This document shows positions 16,356-24,518 of a DNA stretch of 36,266 bases, one piece after another (position 1 is the stretch's first letter; each line of letters begins with the position of its first letter). Below the pieces are notes generated by a model. That model worked only from the letters and a program-made list of their open reading frames with translations, made no database searches and was not told the DNA's origin. Source of the DNA: Motilibacter deserti (lineage in GTDB: Bacteria > Actinomycetota > Actinomycetes > Motilibacterales > Motilibacteraceae); the NCBI RefSeq assembly GCF_011250635.1, contig NZ_JAANNP010000011.1, positions 40,038-76,303 of the forward strand, given 5' to 3'. The translations under genes were made by a program, and so were the position numbers.

Positions 16356-17234
16356 CTACGCGTCGTGCGTCTCGACGGCGACGACCGTTCCGGCCGTCAC
16401 GTGCAGCACCCAGAACCCGCCCGCGGACAGCGCGTGGGCCGGGGCGAGGCTGGGGCAGAGCGCGCACAGCGCCCGCACCACCGGCAGCAGCAGCGCCTTG
16501 TGCGTGCAGACCACAGTGCCCGCCGATGCGTGGAGCAGGCGCTGCAGCTCCACCACAGCAGCCGAACCAGCATTGGCGAATCCGCTTTCGCTGACCAAAG
16601 GCTGGGCCTCCATGGTCAGCGACATCGCGTCGGCGTACGGCTGGAGCGTGCCCATCGTGCGTGCCGTGTCCGAGGCGATCAACCGCTCGATGCCGTACGC
16701 CGCGAGCAGCGGGACGAGCGCCTGCGCCGTCGCCCGCCCGCGCGCGTCCAGCGGGCGGACCTCGTCGGCGCCGGCCCATTCGTCGCGCGGCACCGGCTTG
16801 GCGTGGCGCAGCACGACGAGCGGAACGGTCTGGGCGCGCACGGCGTCGAGGGCATCGATGAGCGCCGCGTCGCGGTGCCGGGTGAGGCGCTGCCGGGCGG
16901 CGTCGAGGGTCAGCCACTCGCAACGGTCGACCTCGGCGGTCGGCACGAACTCGCCGCCGACGGCCCGCGCCGCCCAGTAGGACACGGCCTTGTCCCGGCC
17001 GGAGACGACGTAGCGCTGGGCCGGCAGCGGCCGGCCCAGCACGATGTCGAGCCCGGTCTCCTCGCACACCTCGCGCCGTGCGGTGTGCAGCAGGTGCTCG
17101 CCCGGGTCGGCCTTGCCCTTGGGGAACGACCAGTCGTCGTACTTCGGGCGGTGGACGAGCAGGACCTCCGGCCCGCTGGGGCCCTCTCGGCGGACCAGGG
17201 CGCCCGCGGCGAGGACCGTGCTTGCGTTGCTCAC
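16356..17234 (-). CDS. mutT1: NUDIX hydrolase fused to a histidine phosphatase (MutT1-like)
   Basis: This 292-aa cytoplasmic protein has two domains. The N-terminal NUDIX domain carries a perfect Nudix box from G40 to L62 (E46, R54, E55, E58, E59, G61). The C-terminal domain has the RH of a histidine phosphatase (R143, H144 in VLRHAKP) and a second His, H245, in VCTHKALLLPV. This architecture matches mycobacterial MutT1, which sanitises 8-oxo-guanine nucleotides and hydrolyses dinucleoside polyphosphates. It is one base away from the CYTH-CHAD stop. The ppk - CHAD - mutT order is also known near pst genes in Streptomyces, as I recall. Substrate here is inferred. Confidence 0.92.
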   Translation of the reverse strand: MSNASTVLAAGALVRREGPSGPEVLLVHRPKYDDWSFPKGKADPGEHLLHTARREVCEETGLDIVLGRPLPAQRYVVSGRDKAVSYWAARAVGGEFVPTAEVDRCEWLTLDAARQRLTRHRDAALIDALDAVRAQTVPLVVLRHAKPVPRDEWAGADEVRPLDARGRATAQALVPLLAAYGIERLIASDTARTMGTLQPYADAMSLTMEAQPLVSESGFANAGSAAVVELQRLLHASAGTVVCTHKALLLPVVRALCALCPSLAPAHALSAGGFWVLHVTAGTVVAVETHDA

Positions 17235-17235
17235 G

Positions 17236-18789
17236 TCAGGTCGGGCGCAGCCATCGTCGGTGCTTCGGGTCGGCGACCTCCGGCCACAGGTCCAGGAACT
17301 CGTGCCGCGCGAGGTCCATCGCCGCCCGCTCCTCGCAGTAGAGCAGGCCGAGGGCGAAGCCGGTGCGGCCGCCGACGTGGGACCCGGCGGCGAAGCCCTG
17401 CAGCGTGTGCGCGGCCACCGAGGCGTCCATGTGCTCGCCGAGGTGCTCGGTAACCCGCTCGACCTGCTTGGCCAGCCGCTTCGCCGGCTTGCCGAGGGCG
17501 GGTGCCACGGCCTCGCAGGCGTAGCGCACCTGCTTGGCCGCCTTGCGCGCCTCGTGCCACTCCTCGTCCGGCCCGTCCAGCTGCAGGCCCTTCACATCGC
17601 GGTCGAGCCGCTTCCACGCCTTGGCCACGAGCGGCGGCAGCACGTCCGCGCAGGCCTTCTCCGCGGACTTGGTGAGCCGGGGCGCGTTGACAGCGTCCAC
17701 GAGGGCGTCGTGCAGGGCGACGTAGCGGTCGCTGCGCAGCGCCGCGAGCGCCCGCTCCCGCCCGTCGTCCGCCTCCTTGCCGAGGTGGCGGTCGATGAGG
17801 CTGCGCGCGGCCAGCGGCTCCACGTCGTGCGGGAGGTGCTTCACCGACTCGTCGAGCCGCTCGCGGAGCACCTCGCGGTCGCGGGCCGCGCTGAACTCGC
17901 CCGCGAGCCACTTGAGCTCGGCGCGCAGGCCGTCCGCCCACTCCCGGTCCAGCAGAGGACGGAAGACCTTGAGCCCGCTGCGCAGCCGCCGAGCGGCGAC
18001 CCGCACCTGGTGGACGGCGTCCTCCGCGTCGCGGCGCACCCCGAGGTCGTTCTCGCGCAGCTTGCGGGCCTGCTCGGCGATGAAGGCGCGGACCAGGACC
18101 GCGGCGCTGTCCTTGGGCCCGACGGCGGGCAGCCGCGGGATGTCGGACGGGGCGCTCGCCATCGGGCCGAGCGCGCGCACCGCCTTGGAGGCGAACTCCC
18201 CGGGCACGGCTCCGGCCGCGAGCAGCCGTTCGACGGACTCGTCGAGCTCGCCGGGGCGGGCCTCGAGGTCTTCCAGCTCGAGCTCGTGGAACTTCACGAC
18301 GACGCGGTCGCCGTCGACCACCGACACGTCGTCGTCGGTCAGCTCGGCGAGCTCGCGGCCGTCCGCGGTGAGCAGCACCCGGCTGACCCGCTTCGTCTGC
18401 AGCGTCGCGACGGCGACCAGCGGGGCGGTGCGGGTGATCGCCGTGACCAGCTCGCGGAGCTCCTGCGGGACGTCGCCGACCTCCCCGGCCTCGAGCGGCA
18501 GCCGGAGCTCGTCGCGCACGCCGGAGCCGAGCCCGCCCACCGGCAGCTTCAGGTGCCACCCGGCGTCCGAGCCACCCTCGCGGCGCCGCAAGGTGATGCC
18601 CTCGCGGGCGAGGCGGAGGTCGCCGGTGTCGTGGTAGACGGCGGTGAGGTCGTAGGTCCCGCGCTCCTCCACACCGGACACCGGCCCGGCCCCGGCGAGG
18701 TCGGGCAACGCGAAGAGGCCGTGGATGCGGAACTTGCGCTCGCTCTCCCGGTAGGTCTCGGGCTTCGGGCCGTCCTTGGCGTCAGGCAC
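17236..18789 (-). CDS. CYTH and CHAD domain protein
   Basis: This 517-aa protein fuses a CYTH triphosphate-tunnel domain (about 12-205) to a CHAD helical domain (about 228-500). The CYTH signature ExExK is visible as ESERK (15-19), with LRRREG and WHLKLP strands later. CHAD shows the conserved His-rich helices [17 protein letters not shown] (H260) and [17 protein letters not shown] (H412); such basic residues bind polyphosphate. Known relatives hydrolyse inorganic triphosphate or attach to polyphosphate granules. The GTG start lies inside the end of ppk (8-bp overlap), so the two are coupled, and polyphosphate is the natural ligand. Confidence 0.93.
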   Translation of the reverse strand: MPDAKDGPKPETYRESERKFRIHGLFALPDLAGAGPVSGVEERGTYDLTAVYHDTGDLRLAREGITLRRREGGSDAGWHLKLPVGGLGSGVRDELRLPLEAGEVGDVPQELRELVTAITRTAPLVAVATLQTKRVSRVLLTADGRELAELTDDDVSVVDGDRVVVKFHELELEDLEARPGELDESVERLLAAGAVPGEFASKAVRALGPMASAPSDIPRLPAVGPKDSAAVLVRAFIAEQARKLRENDLGVRRDAEDAVHQVRVAARRLRSGLKVFRPLLDREWADGLRAELKWLAGEFSAARDREVLRERLDESVKHLPHDVEPLAARSLIDRHLGKEADDGRERALAALRSDRYVALHDALVDAVNAPRLTKSAEKACADVLPPLVAKAWKRLDRDVKGLQLDGPDEEWHEARKAAKQVRYACEAVAPALGKPAKRLAKQVERVTEHLGEHMDASVAAHTLQGFAAGSHVGGRTGFALGLLYCEERAAMDLARHEFLDLWPEVADPKHRRWLRPT

Positions 18790-20932
18790 GGGCGCTCCTC
18801 GCTCCTCGCTGCTTCACGGTCATGAGGTGGTCCTGCAGGTCGCGCAGTGGCTGGCCCTGCCCGTCGGTGGCGCGGCGGTGCCACTCGCCGTCGGCGTCCA
18901 GCTCCCACGCCGCGGTGCCCTCGTCGAACCCGAGGTCGAGCAGGGCGTCGAGCTCGGCGACGTGCTCGGGGCTGGTGAGGCGCACGAGCGTCTCGATGCG
19001 GCGGTCGAGGTTGCGGTGCATCATGTCCGCACTACCGAACCATGTTTCGCACGTCGCGCCGACGCCGAACTGGAAGAGGCGGCTGTGCTCGAGGAAGCGC
19101 CCCAGGATGCTTCGGACCTGGATGCGCTCGGAGAGCCCGGGGACGCCTGGCCGCAACGCGCAGATGCCGCGTACCCAGAGCTGGACGTCGACCCCGGCCT
19201 GGCTCGCGCGGTAGAGCGCGTCGATCACGGCCTCGTCCACGAGGGAGTTCACCTTGATGCGCACCCGGGCCGGCTGGCCGGCGCGGGCGGCCTCGGCCTG
19301 CTGCTCGATGCGCTCGACGATGCCGGACCGCATCGACTCCGGTGCCACGAGGATGCGCTTGTAGCGGCCGGTCCCGAGCGCGAAGCCGGAGAGCGTGTTG
19401 AAGAGGTTGGTCAGATCGGCCCCGACCTCCTCGTCGCACGTCAGGAGGCCGAAGTCCTCGTAGAGCCGGGCGGTCTTGGGGTTGTAGTTGCCCGTGCCCA
19501 TGTGGACGTAGCGGCGAAGCCCGTCCTTCTCTTCACGGATCACCAGTGCGGCCTTGCAGTGCGTCTTGAGCCCGACGAGGCCGTAGACCACGTGGCAGCC
19601 GGCCTGCTCGAGCTTGCGCGCCCACTTGATGTTGGCCGACTCGTCGAAGCGGGCCTTGATCTCCACGAGGACGAGGACCTGCTTGCCCGCCTCGGCGGCG
19701 TCGATCAGGGCGTCGACGATCGGGGAGTCGCCGCTGGTGCGGTAGAGCGTCTGCTTGATCGCGAGGACGCGGGGGTCGGCGGCCGCCTGCTCGATGAAGG
19801 CCTGGACGCTCGTCGCGAAGGAGTCGTAGGGGTGCTGGACGAGGATCTCGCCCTGCCGGATCTTCGCGAAGATCGAGGCCTCACGCGCCTCGACGTCGAC
19901 GAGGTCGCGGTGGGTGCCGGGGACGAACGGGGGGAACTTCAGCTCCGGCCGGTCGAGGTCGGCGATCGCGTGCAGCCCGGTCAGGTCCAGCGGCCCGGGC
20001 AGCGGGAAGACGTCGTCGTCCTCGACGCCCAGCTCGCCCTTGAGCAGGTCGAGCAGGTGCGGGTCGATGGTCTCCTCGACCTCGAGGCGGACCGGCGGGC
20101 CGAAGCGCCGCCGCATGAGCTCGCGCTCGAGCGCCTGGAGGAGGTTCTCCGCCTCGTCCTCGTCGACCTCGAGGTCCTCGTTGCGGGTGACCCGGAACAT
20201 GTGGTGCTGCAGCACCTGCATGCCGGGGAAGAGCTGCTGGAGGTGGGCCGAGATGACGTCCTCGAGCGGGACGAAGCGCTGCGCCGACGCCCGGGTGAAG
20301 CGCTGCAGCACCGGCGGCACCTTGATGCGCGCGAAGTGCTCGGTGCCGGTGTTGGGGTTGCGGACGATGACGGCGAGGTTGAGGCTCAGCCCCGAGATGT
20401 AGGGGAACGGGTGGGCCGGGTCCACCGCCAGCGGGGTCAGGACCGGGAAGATCCGGTCACGGAAGAGCTCGTGCAGCGACTCCTGCTCGTCGTCCTTGAG
20501 ATCGGCCCAGCGGACGATCTCGATCCCGGCGTCGCAGAGCGCCGGGTGGACCGAGTCGCGGTAGTCGTCGGAGTGGCGCCGCATCAGGTCGCGGGCCTGC
20601 TCGGACACCCGCTCGAGGACCTGGCGCGGCTGCAGGCCGCTTGCGGCCCGTACGGCCAGCCCGGTGGCCATGCGGCGCTTCAGGCCCGCCACCCGCACCA
20701 TGAAGAACTCGTCGAGGTTGCTCGCGAAGATCGCGAGGAACCGCGCCCGCTCGAGCAGCGGGACGTTGGGGTCCTCGGCCAGCTCGAGGACGCGCTGGTT
20801 GAAGCGGAGCCAGGACAGCTCCCGGTCGAGGAACCGGTCGGCCGGCAGCTGCCCCTCGGCGGCCGCCCCGTCGGGGCGCCCCGGGACGGGGGCCGGCGAG
20901 GCTGCAGCACGCGCTTCGGGCTCGACGCTCAT
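18782..20932 (-). CDS. ppk: Polyphosphate kinase 1
   Basis: This enzyme reversibly makes polyphosphate from ATP. It is 716 aa, normal for PPK1. [17 protein letters not shown] lies in the N-terminal domain, the autophosphorylated histidine is in [11 protein letters not shown] (H477), and the second conserved histidine is in [16 protein letters not shown] (H639). ATG 20932 gives MSVEPEA; an ATG three codons earlier (20941) is an equal alternative, while a longer open frame runs into the divergent gene and is not supported. Transcription starts in the 210-bp gap shared with the gene at 21143. No clear PHO box is seen there. It leads the ppk, CYTH-CHAD, mutT1-like, plsC-like operon. Confidence 0.96.
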   Translation of the reverse strand: MSVEPEARAAASPAPVPGRPDGAAAEGQLPADRFLDRELSWLRFNQRVLELAEDPNVPLLERARFLAIFASNLDEFFMVRVAGLKRRMATGLAVRAASGLQPRQVLERVSEQARDLMRRHSDDYRDSVHPALCDAGIEIVRWADLKDDEQESLHELFRDRIFPVLTPLAVDPAHPFPYISGLSLNLAVIVRNPNTGTEHFARIKVPPVLQRFTRASAQRFVPLEDVISAHLQQLFPGMQVLQHHMFRVTRNEDLEVDEDEAENLLQALERELMRRRFGPPVRLEVEETIDPHLLDLLKGELGVEDDDVFPLPGPLDLTGLHAIADLDRPELKFPPFVPGTHRDLVDVEAREASIFAKIRQGEILVQHPYDSFATSVQAFIEQAAADPRVLAIKQTLYRTSGDSPIVDALIDAAEAGKQVLVLVEIKARFDESANIKWARKLEQAGCHVVYGLVGLKTHCKAALVIREEKDGLRRYVHMGTGNYNPKTARLYEDFGLLTCDEEVGADLTNLFNTLSGFALGTGRYKRILVAPESMRSGIVERIEQQAEAARAGQPARVRIKVNSLVDEAVIDALYRASQAGVDVQLWVRGICALRPGVPGLSERIQVRSILGRFLEHSRLFQFGVGATCETWFGSADMMHRNLDRRIETLVRLTSPEHVAELDALLDLGFDEGTAAWELDADGEWHRRATDGQGQPLRDLQDHLMTVKQRGARSARA

Positions 20933-21142
20933 GAACCACATCGTCCCATCTCGCGGGCGGGCGGAAACGAGCGCCTCGCGGGGCCCCGGCGGGCCGGTCG
21001 CGGGCTGTTGGCGGGGCGTACGGCGTGCGTTCATCCGCTCGTGCGGCGTCCTTCGCCGACCGGGCCCAAGATCTGCGCCGTCCCAGCCTCCCGACGGCCC
21101 GAGCAGGCGCTCCGGCGCCGGCGCCCGCGGAAGGAAGACGGC

Positions 21143-21571
21143 ATGCCCGCCGCCCGGTTCGAGCTCTTCCTGCGCGGCTCCGACGGCGTCGAATGGCGGC
21201 TCATCGGGGCCAACCACCGCGAGCTGGCCCGCGGCGCCCGCGGCTACGCGGACGTCGAGGAGTGCGCGGCCGTCGTCAGCGGGGTGAAGCGGGTCGCCCG
21301 GGACGCCCGCGCCCAGCTCCAGCGCGACCCCGAGGGACGCTGGCGCTGGCAGCTGCTGGACGCGGGGGAGCCCGTCGCCCACGGCGGCCGGGGCTATCTG
21401 CGCCGGCTCGAGTGCGAGTCGGCGCTCGCCGCCTTCCGCACCAGCGCGCCGGACGCGCCGGCCGCTGCGGGCGTACGCGTCCTCCCCGGAGCGGTGCGGG
21501 TCCCGGGCGCCCGTCGGCCGTCGCACGACACCCTGCCCGGCGACGTCCGGGCCGCCCGCGCTCGCGGCTGA
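21143..21571 (+). CDS. Small protein with two YegP-like (DUF1508-like) repeats, copy A
   Basis: This 142-aa protein contains two repeats of a short beta-rich pattern: [20 protein letters not shown] followed by a GYADVEEC helix (about 5-50), and [20 protein letters not shown] followed by [15 protein letters not shown] (about 62-98). These resemble YegP/DUF1508 repeats, whose role is unknown. The tail (100-142) is Arg/Ala/Pro-rich. ATG 21143 has AAGGAAG six bases upstream. It is divergent from ppk and lies 276 bp before a paralogue. The repeat assignment is by pattern only. Confidence 0.7.
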   Translation: MPAARFELFLRGSDGVEWRLIGANHRELARGARGYADVEECAAVVSGVKRVARDARAQLQRDPEGRWRWQLLDAGEPVAHGGRGYLRRLECESALAAFRTSAPDAPAAAGVRVLPGAVRVPGARRPSHDTLPGDVRAARARG

Positions 21572-21705
21572 GGCTCGGCGCGCTCGCGGCTGAGGCCGCC
21601 CGCTCGCCGCGACCGTGATGTCGCCCGGTGTCGGGATCGGGGCCGACTCGACCCCGGTGTGAGCTGCGGGCCGAATGCCCGGCTGCGGTGGTGAACTCAG
21701 CCGCA

Positions 21706-21727
21706 GGCCATCTGTCCTTCACCTTCG
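21706..21727 (+). promoter_or_regulatory. Possible weak PHO box before the second pst operon
   Basis: Two adjacent 11-mers, GGCCATCTGTC and CTTCACCTTCG, partly follow the PHO unit pattern. A single GTTCACC on the minus strand lies nearby (21690-21696). The site is 121 bp before the gene at 21848, further than the other boxes. It may be chance. Confidence 0.25.
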
Positions 21728-21847
21728 CGTGGCTGGCCGGAAGCCCACGGCCGCCACCTTCAGATGCGCCGCCACTGCGTCGACCGCGCTGCGCGCCGAC
21801 ACACCGCCGCACCCCGTCCAACGACCGCCCGAGGGGGCCAGTTCCGC

Positions 21848-22273
21848 ATGAGCGAATCGCGCTTCGTGCTGTCGGTCTCCCGGCGGCCGGACTCGGCCGA
21901 CGGGCCGGTGTCGTGGCGGCTGCTGTCGGCCAACAACCGGCTGCTCGCCAAGAGCCCGGCCGGGTTCGCGACCTTCGCCGAGTCCCGGGCCGCGGTGCTC
22001 GCGCTGTGCGCCGCGCTGCCGCGTACGACCGCGACCGCGATGACCGTGCCGACGACCGGCCGGTGGGTCTGGTCGCTGCGCGCGGACGGCGCGGTGGTCG
22101 CCGTGAGCGGCCGCTCGTACGAGCGGGAGCGCGAGTGCGTCGAGAGCCTGCGCCGGGCGCTCGCCGCAGCGGCCTCGGCGCCGCTCGCCCCCGCCGACCG
22201 TGACGTCGTGGTCGAGCTGCCCACGCAGCCGGCCCCGGCGCGTACCCCGCACGATCTGGAGACCACGCGATGA
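21848..22273 (+). CDS. Small protein with two YegP-like (DUF1508-like) repeats, copy B
   Basis: This 141-aa protein is a paralogue of the 21143 product. It has VSWRLLSANNRLLAKSPAGF followed by an Ala-rich helix (about 21-56), then GRWVWSLRADGAVVAVSGRS followed by YERERECVESLRRAL (about 70-105). ATG 21848 follows a GAGGGGG site. Its stop overlaps the pstC2 start as ATGA (22270-22273), so it is the first gene of the second pst operon. That coupling is the only clue to its job: a cytoplasmic accessory of the transporter or its regulation. The repeat match is by eye. Confidence 0.72.
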   Translation: MSESRFVLSVSRRPDSADGPVSWRLLSANNRLLAKSPAGFATFAESRAAVLALCAALPRTTATAMTVPTTGRWVWSLRADGAVVAVSGRSYERERECVESLRRALAAAASAPLAPADRDVVVELPTQPAPARTPHDLETTR

Positions 22274-23298
22274 CCGTCGTGGCCGTCGAGCCACCCCACG
22301 CCGAGGACGTGCCGCGCCGGCTCGCGGACCGTCCCACGCCCGCCGACCGCTTCTTCTTCCTGTTCACCCGCGCCGGCGGCCTCAGCGTGCTCGTCCTCAT
22401 GGGGCTGGTGGGGGCGTTCCTGACCTACCGCGCCGGCAAGGCGCTCGAGCAGGCGAACATCGCCTTCCTCACGACCGAGGCGTGGGAGCCGGACTCCGGC
22501 AACTTCGGCATCGCGGCCGTCCTCGTCGGCACCCTGCTGATCGCCGGCGTCGCCATCCTGATCGCCTTCCCGCTGGCGGCGGGCACCGCGCTCTACATCA
22601 GCGAGTACGCCCCCCGCCGGCTCAGGTCGACGCTCATCAGCCTCGTCGACCTGATGGCGGCGATCCCGAGCGTCGTCTACGGCCTGTGGGGGTTCTTCCT
22701 GCTCCAGCCGCACATGCTGGTCGTCGGCCAGGAGGGCAACGGGCTGGTCCGGTGGCTGGCGACGTACCTCGGGTGGATCCCGCTCTTCGCCGTGGACGGC
22801 GCGGACCCGGGCGACCCGCTGTCCACGGCGACGGTCTACACCTCCTCGACCTTCATCGCCGGCGTCGTCGTGGCCCTGATGATCGCCCCGGTCATGTGCT
22901 CGGTGATGCGCGAGGTCTTCTCGCAGGCGCCGGTCGGCGAGCGGGAGGGCGCGTACGCCCTGGGCACGACGCGGTGGGGGATGATCCGCGCGGTCGTGCT
23001 GCCGTTCGGCCGGGCCGGGATGATCGGCGGGACGATGCTCGGCCTCGGCCGTGCGCTGGGGGAGACGATCGCCGTCTACCTCATCATCTCGCCGATCTTC
23101 GTGATCCAGCCGCACATCCTGCAGAACGGCGCGAGCTCGATCTCCTCGCTCATCGCGCTGCGCTACGGCGAGGCCTCCGGGTTCGGCACCTCCGCGCTGA
23201 TGGCGGCGGGCCTCGCGCTCTTCCTCATCACGCTGCTCGTCAACGTGCTGGCCTCCGCCGTCGTGAACCGCAGCCGGTCCGGGGCGGTGACGGGATGA
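22270..23298 (+). CDS. pstC: Phosphate-type ABC permease PstC (second copy)
   Basis: This membrane channel subunit is 342 aa. It has an N-terminal membrane segment (about 35-58), an external loop that includes EPDSGNFGIAAV, then the permease core with DLMAAIPSVVYGLWGFF. The EAA loop is EREGAYALGTTRWGMIRAVV, followed by GLGRALGETIAVYLI. The loop between the third and fourth core helices contains about 40 extra polar residues (near 150-195). ATG 22270 overlaps the upstream stop by four bases, and its own stop overlaps pstA2 the same way. The family fits phosphate, but the true ligand depends on the unusual binding proteins downstream. Confidence 0.93.
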   Translation: MTVVAVEPPHAEDVPRRLADRPTPADRFFFLFTRAGGLSVLVLMGLVGAFLTYRAGKALEQANIAFLTTEAWEPDSGNFGIAAVLVGTLLIAGVAILIAFPLAAGTALYISEYAPRRLRSTLISLVDLMAAIPSVVYGLWGFFLLQPHMLVVGQEGNGLVRWLATYLGWIPLFAVDGADPGDPLSTATVYTSSTFIAGVVVALMIAPVMCSVMREVFSQAPVGEREGAYALGTTRWGMIRAVVLPFGRAGMIGGTMLGLGRALGETIAVYLIISPIFVIQPHILQNGASSISSLIALRYGEASGFGTSALMAAGLALFLITLLVNVLASAVVNRSRSGAVTG

Positions 23299-24518
23299 CG
23301 ACGTCGACCTTCAGCGGCACGGCCCCGGCGGCCGCAGCCCCGGCGGCCGTGGTCGAGCGGCCGGTGGAGACGAAGCGCTCGCTGCGCTCGGTGCGACGCA
23401 GCGATGTGCTCGCGCTGGTCGGTGCCGCGGTCGGTGCGGTCTCGTGCACGAGCCTGCTGTTCTTCCGGCTCGCGCCGTTCTCGGGGAAGCTCGGCTTCGT
23501 CGTCGTCGCCTACCTGCTCTTCCTCGGCTTCTACGCGCTGCTGGTGTCGCGGGACGAGGCCGGCCCCGTCGTACGCGACCGGCTCGCCGCAGCGGTCTCG
23601 CACAGCCTCGCGTTCGTGCTGCTGCTGGCGATGGTCGTCGTCATCGGCTACACGCTCTGGCGTGGCAAGGACGCCTGGTCGCACGCGAACTTCTTCACGG
23701 AGGACATGCGGCGCACCGGGCCGCTCGACCCCCTGGACGTCGGCGGCATCGCGCACGCCGCCGTCGGCACGCTCGAGCAGATCGCGCTCGCCCTCGTCGT
23801 CACGGTCCCGCTCGGCCTGACGTGCGCGGTCTTCCTGCTGGAGGCCCGGGGCCGGCTGGCCCGCCTCGTGCGCATGCTCACCGAGGCGATGACCGCGCTG
23901 CCGTCGATCGTGGCCGGCCTGTTCGTCTACGCGATGCTGATCGTGAGCCACGTCGTGGAGCGGTCGGGCCTCGCCGCGTCGATCGCCATCAGCGTGATGA
24001 TGCTGCCGATCGTCATCCGGGCGGCCGACGTCGTGCTCCGTCTGGTGCCGGGCAACCTCAAGGAGGCCTCGCTCGCCCTGGGGGCGAGCCGCTGGCGGAC
24101 GGTCTGGCACGTGGTGCTGCCGACCGCGCGGTCCGGCCTCACGACGGCGGTCATCCTCGGCACCGCCCGCGGCATCGGCGAGACCTCGCCTGTCCTGCTC
24201 ACGGCCGGCTACGCCACCGCGATGAACGCGAACCCGTTGCAGGACCCGATGACGTCGCTGCCGCTGGCGACGTTCCAGCTGGTGAAGTCCTCGCAGCCGG
24301 AGATGATCGCGCGCGGGTTCGGCGCCGCCGCCACGCTGCTCGCCATCGTCCTCGTCCTCTTCGTCGTCGCCCGCGTCATCGGCGGCAAGCCTCCGGGCCA
24401 GCTGTCCAAGCGCGCGCAGAAGCGTGCCGCCCGCGCCTCGGAGCGGGACGCCCGCCGCTTCACGATCGAGGCCGTGCACCAACTCGTCTCCGAAGACACC
24501 AACAGGAGAAGCGCATGA
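23295..24518 (+). CDS. pstA: Phosphate-type ABC permease PstA (second copy)
   Basis: This partner permease is 407 aa, about 50 longer than the first PstA. The N-terminus (1-35) is Ala/Pro-rich and polar; two or three membrane segments follow, then the core with TEAMTALPSIVAGLFVYA. The EAA loop is KEASLALGASRWRTVWHVVL, followed by GTARGIGETSPVLLTAG. A basic tail of about 40 residues (SKRAQKRAARASERDARR) extends into the cytoplasm and is not usual for PstA. Start and stop both form ATGA overlaps with neighbours. Confidence 0.93.
   Translation: MTTSTFSGTAPAAAAPAAVVERPVETKRSLRSVRRSDVLALVGAAVGAVSCTSLLFFRLAPFSGKLGFVVVAYLLFLGFYALLVSRDEAGPVVRDRLAAAVSHSLAFVLLLAMVVVIGYTLWRGKDAWSHANFFTEDMRRTGPLDPLDVGGIAHAAVGTLEQIALALVVTVPLGLTCAVFLLEARGRLARLVRMLTEAMTALPSIVAGLFVYAMLIVSHVVERSGLAASIAISVMMLPIVIRAADVVLRLVPGNLKEASLALGASRWRTVWHVVLPTARSGLTTAVILGTARGIGETSPVLLTAGYATAMNANPLQDPMTSLPLATFQLVKSSQPEMIARGFGAAATLLAIVLVLFVVARVIGGKPPGQLSKRAQKRAARASERDARRFTIEAVHQLVSEDTNRRSA

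Noticed and set aside
21029-21035. GTTCATC as a PHO unit between ppk and the 21143 gene
   Set aside because: It is single, with no partner at 11 bp.
20933-21526. A 198-residue N-terminal extension of ppk
   Set aside because: It overlaps the divergent gene at 21143, is low complexity, and PPK1 proteins start near MSVEPEA.
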